A stretch of DNA of 64,000 nt, taken from Plasmodium coatneyi (lineage: Eukaryota > Apicomplexa > Aconoidasida > Haemosporida > Plasmodiidae). The notes beneath the pieces were generated by a model that did no database searches, had not been told where the DNA came from, and worked only from the letters and a program-made list of their open reading frames with translations. The stretch covers positions 186,001 through 250,000 of the forward strand of contig NC_033567.1 in NCBI RefSeq assembly GCF_001680005.1. The letters are read 5' to 3'. This document shows, in pieces, positions 38,001 through 50,762 of this stretch (within the stretch, counting starts at the first letter, position 1; every line of letters begins with the position of its first letter). The translations under genes were made by a program, and so were the position numbers.

Positions 38001-40531
38001 CTTTTCGGCAATTTCTATAAAAAGGGGAATGAGATGTATCATGTGGATTAATATCATGTATTACTGATAAAATAAAGGAAAAATTACTGTTTCTCTAATA
38101 TTTTCTTCGTTTTTAAGGAAAACATAATAATTCGTGCTGTCTATTTGTACTATCAAAATTTTTTTTTCTTTTATTTCGCCATTGTTCTAGAATTACTTTT
38201 ATAGGACGTAAGCCTAAGTAACAGTAAAAATTTGTACCAGTCGATATCGCTTGTTAAAAAATTGTCATATTCTTCATAAACACCCAAATTTCTTACTAAT
38301 GTGCTTACGCTATTTGTCTTAATAATTTTTGTAACAAAAGTGAAAAATTTTTGCAGCATAGACGGTGCTTCTTCGTGCTTAGAGTTTATATATGTGAATA
38401 CTCCCTTGCAAAGATTACATTTCGTTGATTTGCTTTGACCATAATCTTGGATTGAACTATCATAATTTACTGATTCTTTTGTGACATCTTCTGTTGCATT
38501 ACATTTTTCAACACCTGAAAATTGAGAAATGTTTTTATTCATAATTTAATGGTGAATATAAATTCTATAGAAAACGTTACATACACAATTTTTCTAAATT
38601 TCCACGATAACTACAAATCGGGATAATATGCCAGTTAAATCATTAAAAATTACATTGCAGTAAGTTTTCTATCAGATCTGTAAGCCGAGATTCTTGATCA
38701 AACGATAACTCAATGGCTGCAAAGGAATCAAAAAGTGTAAACATTTAAAAGTAACAATATTAAATTGCAATTAAAAAGAGCATCTCTTGAGCATATTTAT
38801 TACATAACGGGATTACATATTTGCAAAAAATAAACTCCACTTTTTTCCCCCTCCCCCTTTTACCGTTGTAATATCCAGGCAAATAGAGCGCAGATACAAA
38901 GGCCTTGTTCTCGTTGTCTGTAATAATTTAATTCATACATATAAATATATGATATCGAAATGACAACACGGTTGGTACATAAGAAGAATTATACAAAGCA
39001 TGCATCTGCACGCATTACAAAAGAAATGTCTTTTGGGGGATTACTTAAAATTCCAGTTAAGTTTAGAAAATGCACGTACAAAATATGGTTGACGGTAAAT
39101 TTATGGTAACGTCTTGTGAAATAGAAAAAATTTGTATATAAGTTGTAAGGACTTATCGACTTATAGTAAGGAGTGTCATGGTTCACCTCTGTAGTAGAAT
39201 CATTTACACCAAAAAATAGTTTGCTGTTATATACATTACAGTTACTTGTATCATCACACATAAATTTGAAAAATTCGTTCTTTATATCACTGTGTTCTTG
39301 CAAATAATGAACTTTAAAGTCCTCTTGGTATAAACCAGAAACTAATGAGCTCTGGTATTTATTAAAATAATGAACTAGAAATTCTAATATATTACACTCA
39401 TCAAACGTTGTTGTTCTGTCATCCTTCAAATAATTTATTCTTCGTTTTGTTAGGACATCATGAAAACCTTGCACATTACACATTGTATCGAGTACTTTAA
39501 ACCTATCCGCCGCGCTAAAACTTAAAATTTTTTGCCAGCTAAAAAATTTCACTTTTCCATATTTAAAAAATTCATCATATCTCCTAAGGGCTAATTGTAG
39601 AACAACAAAATGTCCCAATGCTGTAAAGGTGTGAAAAAGCAAAAAAAGATGTATATACGAATATAATGTATCACTACAAGAAAATATATTGCAAAATGGT
39701 GCACTCAATTTTGACAATATGATGAAGGAATAGTTTACCTATAAGATTAGAACCAACTAAATTGTACATAGCTATTCCAAAATGACTAGCTATCTTATCT
39801 AACTTGCTCATAAATTCAATATTATCATTTGTCGTAAAAAATAAATTACTAGATTCCTGTATTTTGGATAAGTCTTCTCCAATTATTATAGATGAATGCA
39901 CATTGTCTTGGGGTTCCTTGCTTTTTACACCATTAATGTAATTTATAATTTTTTCAAAATACGATTTGGAATATTGATAAGAATTTTCCTTGCACGCCTC
40001 ATCATCTTTCGGAAAAAATACAGCATTCAATTCTTCTAGTGCTTTTTTCATGTCTTTTGTTTTCTCATAGGCATGAATAGGTATTAACATAAGTTTCGTT
40101 ATTTTTAAGGCCTTCAAAAGCAAAAACTTCTTCTTAATCGTATCCGAGTTTTCTGAATCATAACTTTGTATTACTTGCTGCTTTGTAACGTGTTCATATT
40201 TTACTATGTCGTGGATATCAGCATTTGTTGTAGGTATAACCAGGTTAATTTGGTTTTCACCATTAATATTATGTGAAACTACCGTAAAATTAGACATATT
40301 CAGGTATTCCTCAAGACTTGGATTTAACACGGGTAATAGCACTTTATCATATTTTAATGCCTGTATTATTAACCTTTCTAATGCTGTTAAATTGTAGAAC
40401 ATTTCGTTATTCTCAACAACATATTTTAATTCCACCTGATTCTCCCTTACGCTCACATAGCCGATTACATTTTTACTTATAAATAAAAGAAGAAACAGGA
40501 AAATAACTCGTATATTACGCAGTGAAGTCAT
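35031..40531 (-). CDS. clag: RhopH1/CLAG high-molecular-weight rhoptry protein
   Basis: Eight exons (40531-39739, 39620-39012, 38917-38864, 38716-38654, 38514-38197, 38014-37856, 37711-36945, 36644-35031) join in frame to 1,458 residues. Introns 1-6 are phase 1 and the last is phase 0. The start is the ATG at 40531, giving a signal (VIFLFLLLFISKNVIGY). CLAG hallmarks include LGHFVVLQLALRRYDEFF, NYWYPSYLKKAYTLYVRH and a hydrophobic ALYPFVRWYAFQQNFVYFF near the C-terminal third. Known: CLAG proteins join RhopH2 and RhopH3, are delivered from rhoptries and contribute to the infected-cell nutrient channel (PSAC). The C-terminus ends in an acidic tract with a five-residue NEENM/NEENK repeat. Intron 2 uses a donor GTGCAG, the least canonical join. 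CLAG genes usually have nine exons; eight suffice here. Confidence 0.95.
35221..35356 (-). repeat. 15 bp coding repeat in CLAG tail
   Basis: About nine units of a 15 bp period encode NEENM or NEENK near the C-terminus of the CLAG protein. Several adjacent units (35233-35322) are identical, indicating recent slippage. Confidence 0.9.
36700..36825. repeat. 12 bp intronic minisatellite in CLAG
   Basis: Around ten units of AAATATATAGAC, AAATATATAGGC or AAATATATAGAT lie in the last intron of the CLAG gene. They create a spurious tyrosine/leucine-rich open frame on the minus strand. Confidence 0.85.
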
Positions 40532-43500
40532 TTTTTGTAATTCTTTTTTCTCCAAGTAATGTTTTAGTGTGTCAAATCATATTAATTTATGTTAACCTTA
40601 AAAATGTTCTGAAAATTACCAACACCAAAAGCATGCGAAAACGTATTGAATAATATCACCTTCTAAGGCAAATGCAAAGGTACACATTTATATATGTACA
40701 CACATATATACATATACATATATATAATTTTTTTTTTCTCTTCTAAACAAATATTACATATTTTTTAAGTGTGTTACACATTTCAAGATTAAGGAATATC
40801 GTCAAAAAAATATGCACATTTGGTGTACATATAAAATTATTTTGCACTCGTACATTATTTTTTACCTTGTCAGAATTATGCAAATGAGGGCAAATTTTTT
40901 TTACTAAAATATATTTGTGTCATTTCATGTCTGAATATAGTAAACTTAATGTTTTATTACGAGCATTTTTTATTCAGTCTAAACATTTTTAAAGAAAAAC
41001 AAAAAATATATATATTAATGAAAACTTGAATATATTTATCATTTTTTTCATTTATTAAGAAAGAATTAAGTAAAAATATGGTGCATACACAGTTCAATGT
41101 GTATTTGGTGCCTTTCGTAAATCAGTGAAAATAAAATGATAATACGTTGCATTAAAATATGATATATGCACATTTGGCAATTTTTTTGTTTTTTTTGGGG
41201 GGAAAATTTTCAAAAATAATTATTTTTACGCATATATACATTCACTTTTTACTCAAGACAATTCGGTTTCAAAGCACATTTTTTTTTAATGGAACAAATA
41301 ATGCTATCTGAAGGGGTATTTTTTATTCTTTCTTTCGAATTTTAAAAAAAAAAAAAAAAACGTTACATGTGCGTTGTATATTGTGTTGCATTAACAAAAA
41401 ATTATTTAACTTAAAAAGGGGCTAATTTTACGTGTAACGAATTTGCACATTTCCTTTCACCATTAAACATATAATAAACAGTTAATACAAATGCTATCGC
41501 GCAAACAATGATAAAAAATTAAGTAAAAAAATTCATACATAACCATTCTGGTTGTTCGCATTTAAAAAATGATTTTTATATTTATTAAACATTTTTCATC
41601 ATCATATATTGGTACAACTTATTATAGCATAAATTGCGTTTCTGCTTTGCTTTCTTGTGAGTTCACATTTTATTTTTAATTTTACCCATTTTCTTGTCGA
41701 ACTTTTCAAAACCGTCCGATCTGTTGTTCAATCTTATGATACATGTATCATGTATTTACTTATTTTATTCAATTACATGCGTCAATTTTTATGTTCATAA
41801 TATAAATTATTTTACTGTTTCGCATATATCCCGTATGATTGCTATTTTAATCCATTTAAATTCGCTTTATTTTTTTCCCCCATATCATTTATTTTTATCA
41901 CCCTCTTCTTTATATACCTATTGTATAATTACGATTATACACATAGTGTGTGTCACAGCACGTGTTCCTTGGCATTTCAATCTACTTGCTCATTATCTAT
42001 TTATGTAAATATTGCTTCCACAATATGGATACAATAATTAGTACAATCTTCATATGCTCACAGTTTCACCTAATTCCCCCTTTAATTCTTATCATTATGA
42101 TAAATTTTACCATCATATAGATTTGGGCTACCTTAACACTTTTAAACTTTCCCGCCACCCCTTTTTTCCCTCTTCTAATTATTCTCCTTTTCAAGTGTAT
42201 ACTATTATGCGAGCGCAAAGGGTACGAAAAATTATCACACTTATAGTAGTTCCCCTTGCAAATGCAGACTGTGCGCATTTTGTGACAATTCATTCATGTA
42301 GCACTATCGTTTTGTATAATATAATATTATATTACAATCGGACGATTACGTGTAACCCTTTTCGTAAAGTCATAAATGTATTAAGAACTGAATAAATAAC
42401 CCCGCTTTAAATTGAAGGATCTTGTAAATTTTAATCACTTATATATATGTTTTCCTGCACAAACGGTTACAATTATACACACACACACACACACACACAT
42501 ACATACATATATATATATAATTATATTCCCATTTTGCATCATAAAATATATCGCCCTGTGCTGATGCTTTGTCTAATGATTTCCCTGATCAGCATTTTTT
42601 TCATATTCTTATCTTCCCCATACGTTTATGACACACTGGACCATATTTTGTACTTCTAATAAGTTGAATCTATAATTTGAATAATAGGAATAACCCCTAA
42701 TGGTAGTGCCGTAATGGAAAAATGATAAAAAAGAAGGCATATATTGTACGTGTGAATTGTTTTAAAAAAGCAGTACACGTAGATGTATCCCCTATTTTGC
42801 ACATACTTTTTTGAAAAAATATATTCCTCCTATATATTGTGAAACTTCTATCCTTGAAAGCATTATTATATTTTTAACAATATACCAGAGTTTCCTTTAT
42901 CCTTAAGTTTTTTCTTAACATGTATTTAAATATAATTCAAAAATGGTAATAAAATATGAATACTTAAAGGATACATTCAAGTTAAAACATCAAAATAAGA
43001 GGGTCCCTTAAAATATCTATATATATATTGAAACGTAAAAAATTGTATTTATCATTGCAGCATTCTTCGTGTTAGATGTCCAAAACAGTAGTTCATGTAT
43101 ATTTATACTTTCATATATATGTAGAATATATGTAGAACTTTTTTCGTTTTTTCAATAAACACAATTATAGTTATCTTAAAAAATATGTCACGTCCTTTCT
43201 TTACAAGTGTCATGTAAGCACACATAAATGACAAAACATAAATATGATACATACATTAGGAGAAATAATACGCCAACCGTTAAGATGTGTTATGTAGGAA
43301 ATTATTACTATACAAAAAATAAAAAATGAAGTTTATTGTTACAGGATATAAAATATTCACTATATATATTTACATGCACAACAACATTTGAACGCGAGTA
43401 TTTTTACACCCATTAAGGTTCGTAAATTTGTCATCGTTTTATGAATTCTGCTTCTTAATCAACAATCAAATTTAAGGTGTCATTTCCATGTACACAGGAA

Positions 43501-43539
43501 AATTTTCATTTTCTTTTTTCCTATAAATATATGCCAATC
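40532..43539. other. CLAG upstream and intergenic region
   Basis: This should contain the CLAG promoter, but no defined motif could be read. It has long A and T runs, a CA/TA microsatellite at 42476-42519, and chance frames at 41694-42395. Confidence 0.5.
42476..42519. repeat. CA/CATA/TA microsatellite
   Basis: About a dozen AC dinucleotides are followed by ACAT and AT units. Confidence 0.85.
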
Positions 43540-44290
43540 TTATTGAGAGTTATACTTGGCAAACAACAATACTCCTATAATAGCGGCTACCATTAAAAAT
43601 GTTTGTGTTCCTAAACTATTCCATGCATAATAACTTGCTATCATACCTGGTATGATATATAAAGCATTTTCCTTAAGTTTACGGCCTAATCCTGAATTAA
43701 AGTTGTTTATATTAAGTTCATTCGTGCTATGTTCACCCATATGTTGGGGGTCGTTGTCATAATAACTACCACGGTAAGATGATGAATCTAGATTTTCATA
43801 ACTTCCCCATTGACTATTATAATTACCACTGTTGTAGTTGTTTCTTCTTTCATTAACATGTTCACCAGGAAAATGTAAACTCTCTCTTGATCCTCCAAAA
43901 TTATGGTTCATTTCAGATAAGCTTCTTACATTGCGTGACTCTAATCCGCTCACTAGGCATTTTCCATTAGGACCGCAGTGCTGAAAATGGTAACAGGAAT
44001 GTTTTATACATGAATTATGCGTAAGCATATGCATACATTCACTACTATATTAATAAAATTATAAATATAGAAAAAAAAAAAAAGCTGTTGCAGCATATTC
44101 ATAAATATGTTACATTTTTGTGGGAGTATTGAAGGGCCAAAATTACGAGGGTAACTGCAAAAACCTTAATAACGGAGTTTAACGAAGATAGTTTTCCTTT
44201 CATTAGGCTATTTTTTCCCTTGGATGTGCTAGCAGCACTGCCGTTCTTATCTTCATTCTGATTCCTCGTGTAATTGCTATAATTCGACAT
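43540..44290 (-). CDS. PEXEL exported protein with C-terminal membrane segment
   Basis: Exons 44290-44114 and 43980-43540 (205 residues) join in phase 0: AAT before GTAACA; ATTTTCAG acceptor. Exon 1 is 59 codons, with a recessed hydrophobic signal (VIKVFAVTLVILAL) after about 40 hydrophilic residues. This is typical of Plasmodium exported proteins. The PEXEL RSLSE has its Arg at residue 78. The middle is rich in Asn, Ser, Gly and Tyr (NERRNNYNSGNYNSQWGSYE). The C-terminus has two short hydrophobic stretches (LYIIPGMIASYYAW, then TFLMVAAIIGVLLFA) separated by a Ser-Leu-Gly-Thr turn. It resembles small two-span exported proteins, but I cannot name its family. It lies between CLAG and the PST-A-like gene, all on the minus strand. 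Confidence 0.82.
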
Positions 44291-47200
44291 TTTGAAAATT
44301 GTTATTTTTAATTTAATTCAGATTAAAAGGATTGAGAAAAGATTTAAAACTTATACCATATAATATAACGTAAATAAATATTCACGAATGCATTTAAATC
44401 AGGATATTTATACTATGCTTATTTTTTAAAAAAAAATACGTAATAGAGAAACTCTGATAATACTTCTTAACGCATTTAAAATGGAATTAATTAATGTATT
44501 AAGTAAAATTTTTGGTTATAGTTTTAATTATTTTGTGTCATAATAAATTATATTTTTTTTTTCCTTGGTTCTAAATTTTTATCAATTTTTCTTCCTTGTG
44601 TCAATAAAGGGGGAACAATTTTATAAAAAAAAATAATATAGTAATTAATTGTTCACAGAAAATACTTCACTAAATTAAAGACAATAATAAATAATAAAAA
44701 AAGTTTACTAGCACCAAAGTTATAAAGAATATCGGAATCGCAACATTATTATCCAGCTTATTATTAGTATTTTTATCGTGGAATCATCAATTTTTTCCGG
44801 AAACGACGCGTGTATATTTTTTTTTTTTTACGTGGCAGTAAGATTACACTTTAATCAATGAGGAATAATAATAAATTTATGCAACCGATAAATGAATTAA
44901 TTTTTTTAAATGTATATATAAAGGGTATAAAAATAAACGCATAAAAATAATAATATTAACATACATTTTTCAATAAAAATGACTTGAAAATGACTATTTG
45001 TATTTCATTTGCATATTTGAAGAGCCCTATAACTACGGAAATTGCGGTGTTTTTCAACATTTATAATTATTCATTTTTTTTCCTACATTTTTTTTTTCTT
45101 TTCTGAATTTTATAATATTTATAAACATACACTAAGTGAATAATAAAATTGGGTCAATTTCAAGGGATAATTAGAAAAAAAATCAAAATTTAATAAAAAT
45201 AACGTACATGCTTTATCACCATGTACCAATATAACCTTAAGACGGTATTTTTTCCTGAAGTGTATCACGCTTAGGAATACGTCATAGTTGATAATTAAAT
45301 GGAATTTTAATGTTCCATATATATAATATAATACAATATATATATGTATGTATATTTATACATATCGTGATGCGAAATATTTAATAAAACAAGAAAGAAT
45401 CAATGAGAAAAGGGCTAATTTATAATGCATCCAAAAATATTTTTAAAACTTCCAAGAATGAAAATTTTAGTTCTGCTTTAATAAAAAAAAGAAAAATACA
45501 CAGCTATTTTACATGATTTATAACTTAGAGAAAATAATTACAAAATAGTAATAATAGTAAAATAAATTATCTTCAAAATACTATAGACAAACTACGTAGT
45601 AATAGTGGAAATTTTCCAAATGCTCCTAAAATTTTAATTTTTTCTTCTGGAGAATTTCGTCCTTTATGTAAAATTCTTTAAGTGGACAAATGTATTGGGT
45701 CTACTAAAAAATTGTTATAATGATTCAGTTACATGTAAACAGTAAAAAGACGATTATGTGTATTTTTTTCAATTAATCATTCTGGAATTATGCAACTCGT
45801 AAATTTCATTTCCATATTTTACTGTTCCTGAAAATACAATATTGGTCTTGTAAAAATATCGTATATTTATACCTTCATTCTATAAAAGACTATTTTCTAA
45901 GGCTCAACTTATTACAGAAATGGATATATATACGTAGATGTATCCTGCTTATTCATTTTCACCTCAATTATGTCCCATTTTTTGTCAAAGTAGGTTCACG
46001 TGGCGCAGGTCTCTTGTTCCTTTTTAAAAGAACATCCTTTGACAGAGTACGTGTCCGTACATTTTGTGTGTTTCATTAACAAGCGCCACATTGATCCGTC
46101 AACCGGTTAAAGGGCAAATTTTATTAACCAATGGACATTCTAATGCATGGATAACCAATTCTATATGCACACAAAATGTAACGCATTAATATACTAATTA
46201 GGAGTACTACGTATACAATACTATTAAGAAGTAATTGAACCCATATAACATTATTGCTTTTCACCTGATGTGAAACAGTTTTATTTTCAACGATATAATT
46301 CTCATTTTATTGTTTTTTTTTCGACCCTTGCGATTTGCGATTACGGAGCTCATGTAATCGTCTTTATTTGATGGATACAGAGAAATAAAAATACACGTTT
46401 TAACAACAGTCCCTTTAGTAAAAGTTTAATGTATAAACAATGTTCAAAAAAATGGTTCAACCGTGACGTTTTTATTCATGGGCTTTGGCGCATACAAACT
46501 TTATGCTTTATTTGGCACATTTCTATTGAATGCTTCCCCTGCTGCAGAGGTATACAATTTATACTTTGCTCATATTTCTACATATTTACCTAAAATGTTA
46601 CATTTGATACGGTCTATAGAACCAAATTTAGTTAGAATTTTAATTTTACTTCCTTAGGGTTCCCATACGGAAATATAATAAAGGCCTATTAGTCATGAAC
46701 GCATATTCTAACATCATTGCCTTACAAATGTGACAAAATTTCCAAAACGATTCCGTTCAAATTGGCGCGAATAGGATTCAGAAGACTCCTTTAAAAAAGA
46801 ATAAATTAGGTTACTATTTAAAAATTGCTTCCATTAAGCATTAAAATGAATAAAAGACAATTTAATGATTATTTAGAAAAAGCATGTTATTATAGACACA
46901 CATGTATAAACAAACACGTGGACATGGAGGACTTTAAATCCCTTTTATTTCATTCACCTTCAATGTAATAAAACCATATAAAAATGACACCCCTGTACTT
47001 TTCATCAGAACATAGAACCATTTTTACATCAGAAAAAGGATTGATATATGCAAATTCATTCTTCCTCACGTTTTTTTTCCCTTATTTTAGCTTTAATTAC
47101 ACAATACTAGAATGAACGAAGCGTATGTTATAATATAAAATGAAAGTAAAATATTATATTATAATTAATTTTCAGTTTTTAATTTTTAAAAATTAATAAA

Positions 47201-47530
47201 GTTCTAATATATAATTAGTATTATTCTTTAGTATATTTCATCTTTTATATTTACAATGCGGGGATAAAACAATGTGTAAAGTATATTTCAAAATGCCAAT
47301 TGTGTTAAACGGAATTTATTTTACACGGAATAACGTAAAACAAAGAAGTCGGAATACGGAAAAAAAGGAAAAAAAAAAAAAAAAAAAAAAAAATCAAATA
47401 GAAAGTTGCATATATGTGCCTGCACATATATGATGTGAAAATTATCAACTTTCATATAATGTTTTTTTTTTGAGATAACTTGCATAAGTTTGAGAAAATT
47501 TTATCAATTAAAATGAAATAACTTTCTCCT
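44291..47530. other. Intergenic with an orphan signal exon
   Basis: AT-rich DNA. The only protein-like feature is the orphan exon described at 46478-46549. A run of about 25 A lies near 47369-47393. Confidence 0.5.
46478..46549 (+). pseudogene. Orphan signal-peptide exon, likely gene relic
   Basis: An ATG opens 24 codons (LYALFGTFLLNASPAAE) ending in GAG before GTATAC. This is the architecture of first exons in the neighbouring exported-protein genes. No long second exon follows. After the acceptor-like CTTCCTTAG at about 46649-46657, one frame stays open for only about 25 codons. I infer a decayed gene, but chance cannot be excluded. Confidence 0.3.
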
Positions 47531-49120
47531 TTATTTTTTCTTTAAAGTTTTGGCCATTTCTTTTTTTGTGTTTAAATTTCCAATCCAATTAACGATGCTT
47601 TGTAAGACCATTTCGTTCCCAGGCTCTGAGGTCAACCCATGCTCCATATTTTCTAACGTAATCAGTTCTTTATTATTATTATTTAATCTATTAAAAAATG
47701 ATTTTACACCTCCGTAATAACAAAAAATATCATCTTTGGAATGAATTAGCAATATAGGAATATCACTGGGGATAAATTTCATATCCTTTTCTAAGTTACT
47801 TGTTGCTCTTAGAAGTTCACACCAATATTTTACGGTTACGCCAATTTTGGATCGAATTTTATCAAAATTAGAAAGATCATTAAGATAGGGATATTTTTGA
47901 AATCCTATTTTTGTGGCAAGTCTTAACGTTGGGAAGAAGCCACTAATTATTCTTGAAAATGGTAAATAAAAAACTTTATATTTATATGAACGTGGTGAAG
48001 CTATTTTCTGAAAACAAATCATACTTGATAATGAGATGCATCCTTGAATATTTAAATTTCCTTTCCCATTGTTTTTTGTCTTCTCTAAAAGTTGTAATGT
48101 TCTTAAAGCAACGTTTCCGCCCATTGATTGACCAATTATGAATATTGGACATGGACAACATTTATTATTCTTACGTCCTTCACTACACCGGGGTTTCTTA
48201 TCGATTTGAAGATCCTTGTTGCTTTGGGGATCCTCGTTGCTTTGGGGATCCTTGTTACATTGGGGATTCTTGTTACATTGGGGATTCTTGTTACTTTGGG
48301 GATTCTTGTTACATTGGGGATTCTTGTTACTTTGGGGATTCTTGTTACTTTGGGGATTCTTGTTACATTGGGGATTCTTGTTACTTTGGGGATTCTTGTT
48401 ACATTGGGGATTCTTGTTACATTGGGGATTCTTGTTACATTGGGGATTCTTGTTACTTTGGGGATTCTTGTTGCTTTTGGGATCCTTGTTACTTTGGGGA
48501 TCCTTGTTGCTTTTCGGATCCTTGTCACTTTGGGGATTTTTATTGCTTTTGGGATTACTTTTATTCCTCCTCACATTTCTGTTACATCTATCACTATTAC
48601 CTTCATTGTTGCCATCACAAAGAGTAGTACAATCCGTCTGGTTTTCGCAAGTTGTCTTGGAATCATTTTCCTCATCTTTTAAACATAATTCATCATTAAT
48701 TATATTAAGATACTGTATTACGTCATGCACTAAATCATCAAAGTTGTTAATGTGCAGACTTAAGTCTTTCCACCCGTGGGACAGTCCATGACCTTGTAAA
48801 TCTAATGCATATACTGAATAGCCTTCTTTATTAAAATGTTCTACCCAGCTGTCTTTATAAACGTAAAAATTGTTTTCATCTTTTAATATAGCCCTAGAGT
48901 TGTCCACGATTTCAACGTTATGTCTTAAAAAGGTCAATCTTGCATGTGAATTTAGACCATGAATTAATATTATAACTCCTATGGCGTTTTTTACTAACCA
49001 GCCATACGTTCTCATTAATAAGCCATCCTTATTAAAGAAAGCGCCAAGTGTTGGTTTGCCGTCTAGTCTAGTAGTAGTTGGGGCTATGATATCTTCGTCA
49101 TAGTATACACACCCACCCAT
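47531..49120 (-). CDS. PST-A-like alpha/beta hydrolase (lysophospholipase family)
   Basis: A single exon of 529 residues with no signal peptide starts at an ATG preceded by A/T-rich leader. The oxyanion strand is ILIHGLNSH (about residues 51-59). YALDLQGHGLSHG follows at about 104-116. The nucleophile elbow is GQSMGG, with Ser at 332. The acid is in ILLIHSKDD and the His in MEHGLTSEP. These are the complete parts of a monoglyceride-lipase/lysophospholipase type enzyme; the PST-A subfamily is expanded in Plasmodium subtelomeres. A repeat of about 120 residues (187-311; SNKNPQ/CNKNPQ units of six) sits between the N-terminal half of the fold and the nucleophile elbow. The likely reaction is hydrolysis of lysophospholipids or monoacylglycerols, inferred from family. 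Confidence 0.9.
   Translation of the reverse strand: MGGCVYYDEDIIAPTTTRLDGKPTLGAFFNKDGLLMRTYGWLVKNAIGVIILIHGLNSHARLTFLRHNVEIVDNSRAILKDENNFYVYKDSWVEHFNKEGYSVYALDLQGHGLSHGWKDLSLHINNFDDLVHDVIQYLNIINDELCLKDEENDSKTTCENQTDCTTLCDGNNEGNSDRCNRNVRRNKSNPKSNKNPQSDKDPKSNKDPQSNKDPKSNKNPQSNKNPQCNKNPQCNKNPQCNKNPQSNKNPQCNKNPQSNKNPQSNKNPQCNKNPQSNKNPQCNKNPQCNKDPQSNEDPQSNKDLQIDKKPRCSEGRKNNKCCPCPIFIIGQSMGGNVALRTLQLLEKTKNNGKGNLNIQGCISLSSMICFQKIASPRSYKYKVFYLPFSRIISGFFPTLRLATKIGFQKYPYLNDLSNFDKIRSKIGVTVKYWCELLRATSNLEKDMKFIPSDIPILLIHSKDDIFCYYGGVKSFFNRLNNNNKELITLENMEHGLTSEPGNEMVLQSIVNWIGNLNTKKEMAKTLKKK
48186..48570 (-). repeat. 18 bp coding repeat in PST-A-like gene
   Basis: About twenty units of an 18 bp period encode (S/C)NK(N/D)PQ. 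Because the period is a multiple of three and lacks stops in several frames, long artificial open frames appear on both strands here. Unit variants differ mostly at one Ser/Cys codon. Confidence 0.92.
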
Positions 49121-50762
49121 TATATTTATAAAAATAAGAAAAAAAATATATTTTTTACAACATCGAAAATGGAAAAAAGTACAAACCTATACACTATTAC
49201 ACACTTTTTTTTATGAACAAATAACTTCCAATTATGCAAAACGAACAGCTTTATTTTAACCCCCTCTCCCTTTCTACTACGTGTAATTAAATATAAACAA
49301 AAATCCCTACAGAAAAAAAAGTAAAATAATACTTAAACAAAAATAGGGATATAACTTTACATAAAGTGCAAATCCATTTTAAAGCATTTAAAAAAAAAAA
49401 TTTAATTTAAAACACGGTTAATTAATAACAACACATGGATAAACAAAAATAATAAATGTGCAGTTAAAATTGGCAAATGGTCATACAGAAGGATTACATA
49501 CATCTAAAATAATAAATAGAAAAAATATATATATTATTATATATTGCGCGTATAAAAATGAAAAGGGAAAAAAAAACGATCACAGGATCTCGGGCTTGCG
49601 GCACTTTATTATATTAAAAAAATGATCAGAAAGCCGTATACAAAAACGAAAAAGATGCTTCTAAAATGAATCAGTGACTGACGGATTTTACCTTATTTTT
49701 TATTTTTTTTACCAAGCACTGCTGTTTCGGGTAAATACCTAAAATACTCTTATGTGTTTTAATTTATACAATTTTTTTTACTTGTATTCTAGTAATATGA
49801 ATTTCGTTTTGTAATAAATAATTTTAGAGCAAAATGTCGAAAAAAGGATTACCTATTCTTTTGAGCGAGAAATGTAAAGATTAAAAAGAAGAGCTTATTA
49901 CAATTATAAATTTTTTTTTTTTTCCTTTTTGGAGCATTTCATTTATTGTTATATAGTAAAGTAACATATATATTTAATATTTGTTCCTCATATTTCTATC
50001 ATTTATGATAAACAAATTTACTACTAAATCACAACAGAAGACACTCGACGCCCAATATGTGGTACATTATACTTATATAATAAATTTTCCCACGTTTTAA
50101 AAAAATTTATACCTCAAACATCCGTTGTATATTTAATTATTTCCTATTCACATATCTTGTGTTAATCCCCCATTTGAAGTATAGGTAAAATATGAATAAT
50201 TATACAAAAAACTATCATTGTAAATATAAACAAAAAATGACATGCCAAACATTTAACACATTATACATTTTACATATGTAATTATAAAATGAATGAATAA
50301 CTGAATTCGATTTTTGGAGCAGCTACATGTTATTTAGAACGAAAGCGTTTATGTAATATGAATGTATCACGGAATGAATGTGTCCAATAACATGTATTTA
50401 TTTATCCTGTGTGTCCAATATAATTTATGACGAAAAGTATAATTCTGTTTTTTTTTTTTTTTTTTTCTTTCTTATTTCTATAATATTTGTACAAATGCTT
50501 AAGACATATATTTATATTTTTATTCCCATTATAGGTTTTGATAAAAGTACAAGGTACCATTCTTATTAGGTGAAAATTTGTTGTAATTTCCCCGTGAAGC
50601 TCTCATTTAATTATTCTGAACAACATAATATTGTCCTGTGGTGCTATAAATTTAACAGAAGTTTAGCACACATTTGCAATTTCCCGTCCAGTTAATATCA
50701 CTTATTTGTTATTATTATTGTTATTTTTTTAATCGTATTCATAAATATAAAAAATATATCCA
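49121..50762. other. Divergent intergenic region
   Basis: This is the shared upstream region of the minus-strand PST-A-like gene and the plus-strand short gene. AT-rich with T runs; no motif identified. Confidence 0.5.

Noticed and set aside
48128..48791. Long plus-strand and minus-strand open frames of repetitive Leu/Gly or Ile/Arg composition
   Set aside because: They are shadows of the 18 bp repeat in the PST-A-like gene; the true frame has intact catalytic motifs.
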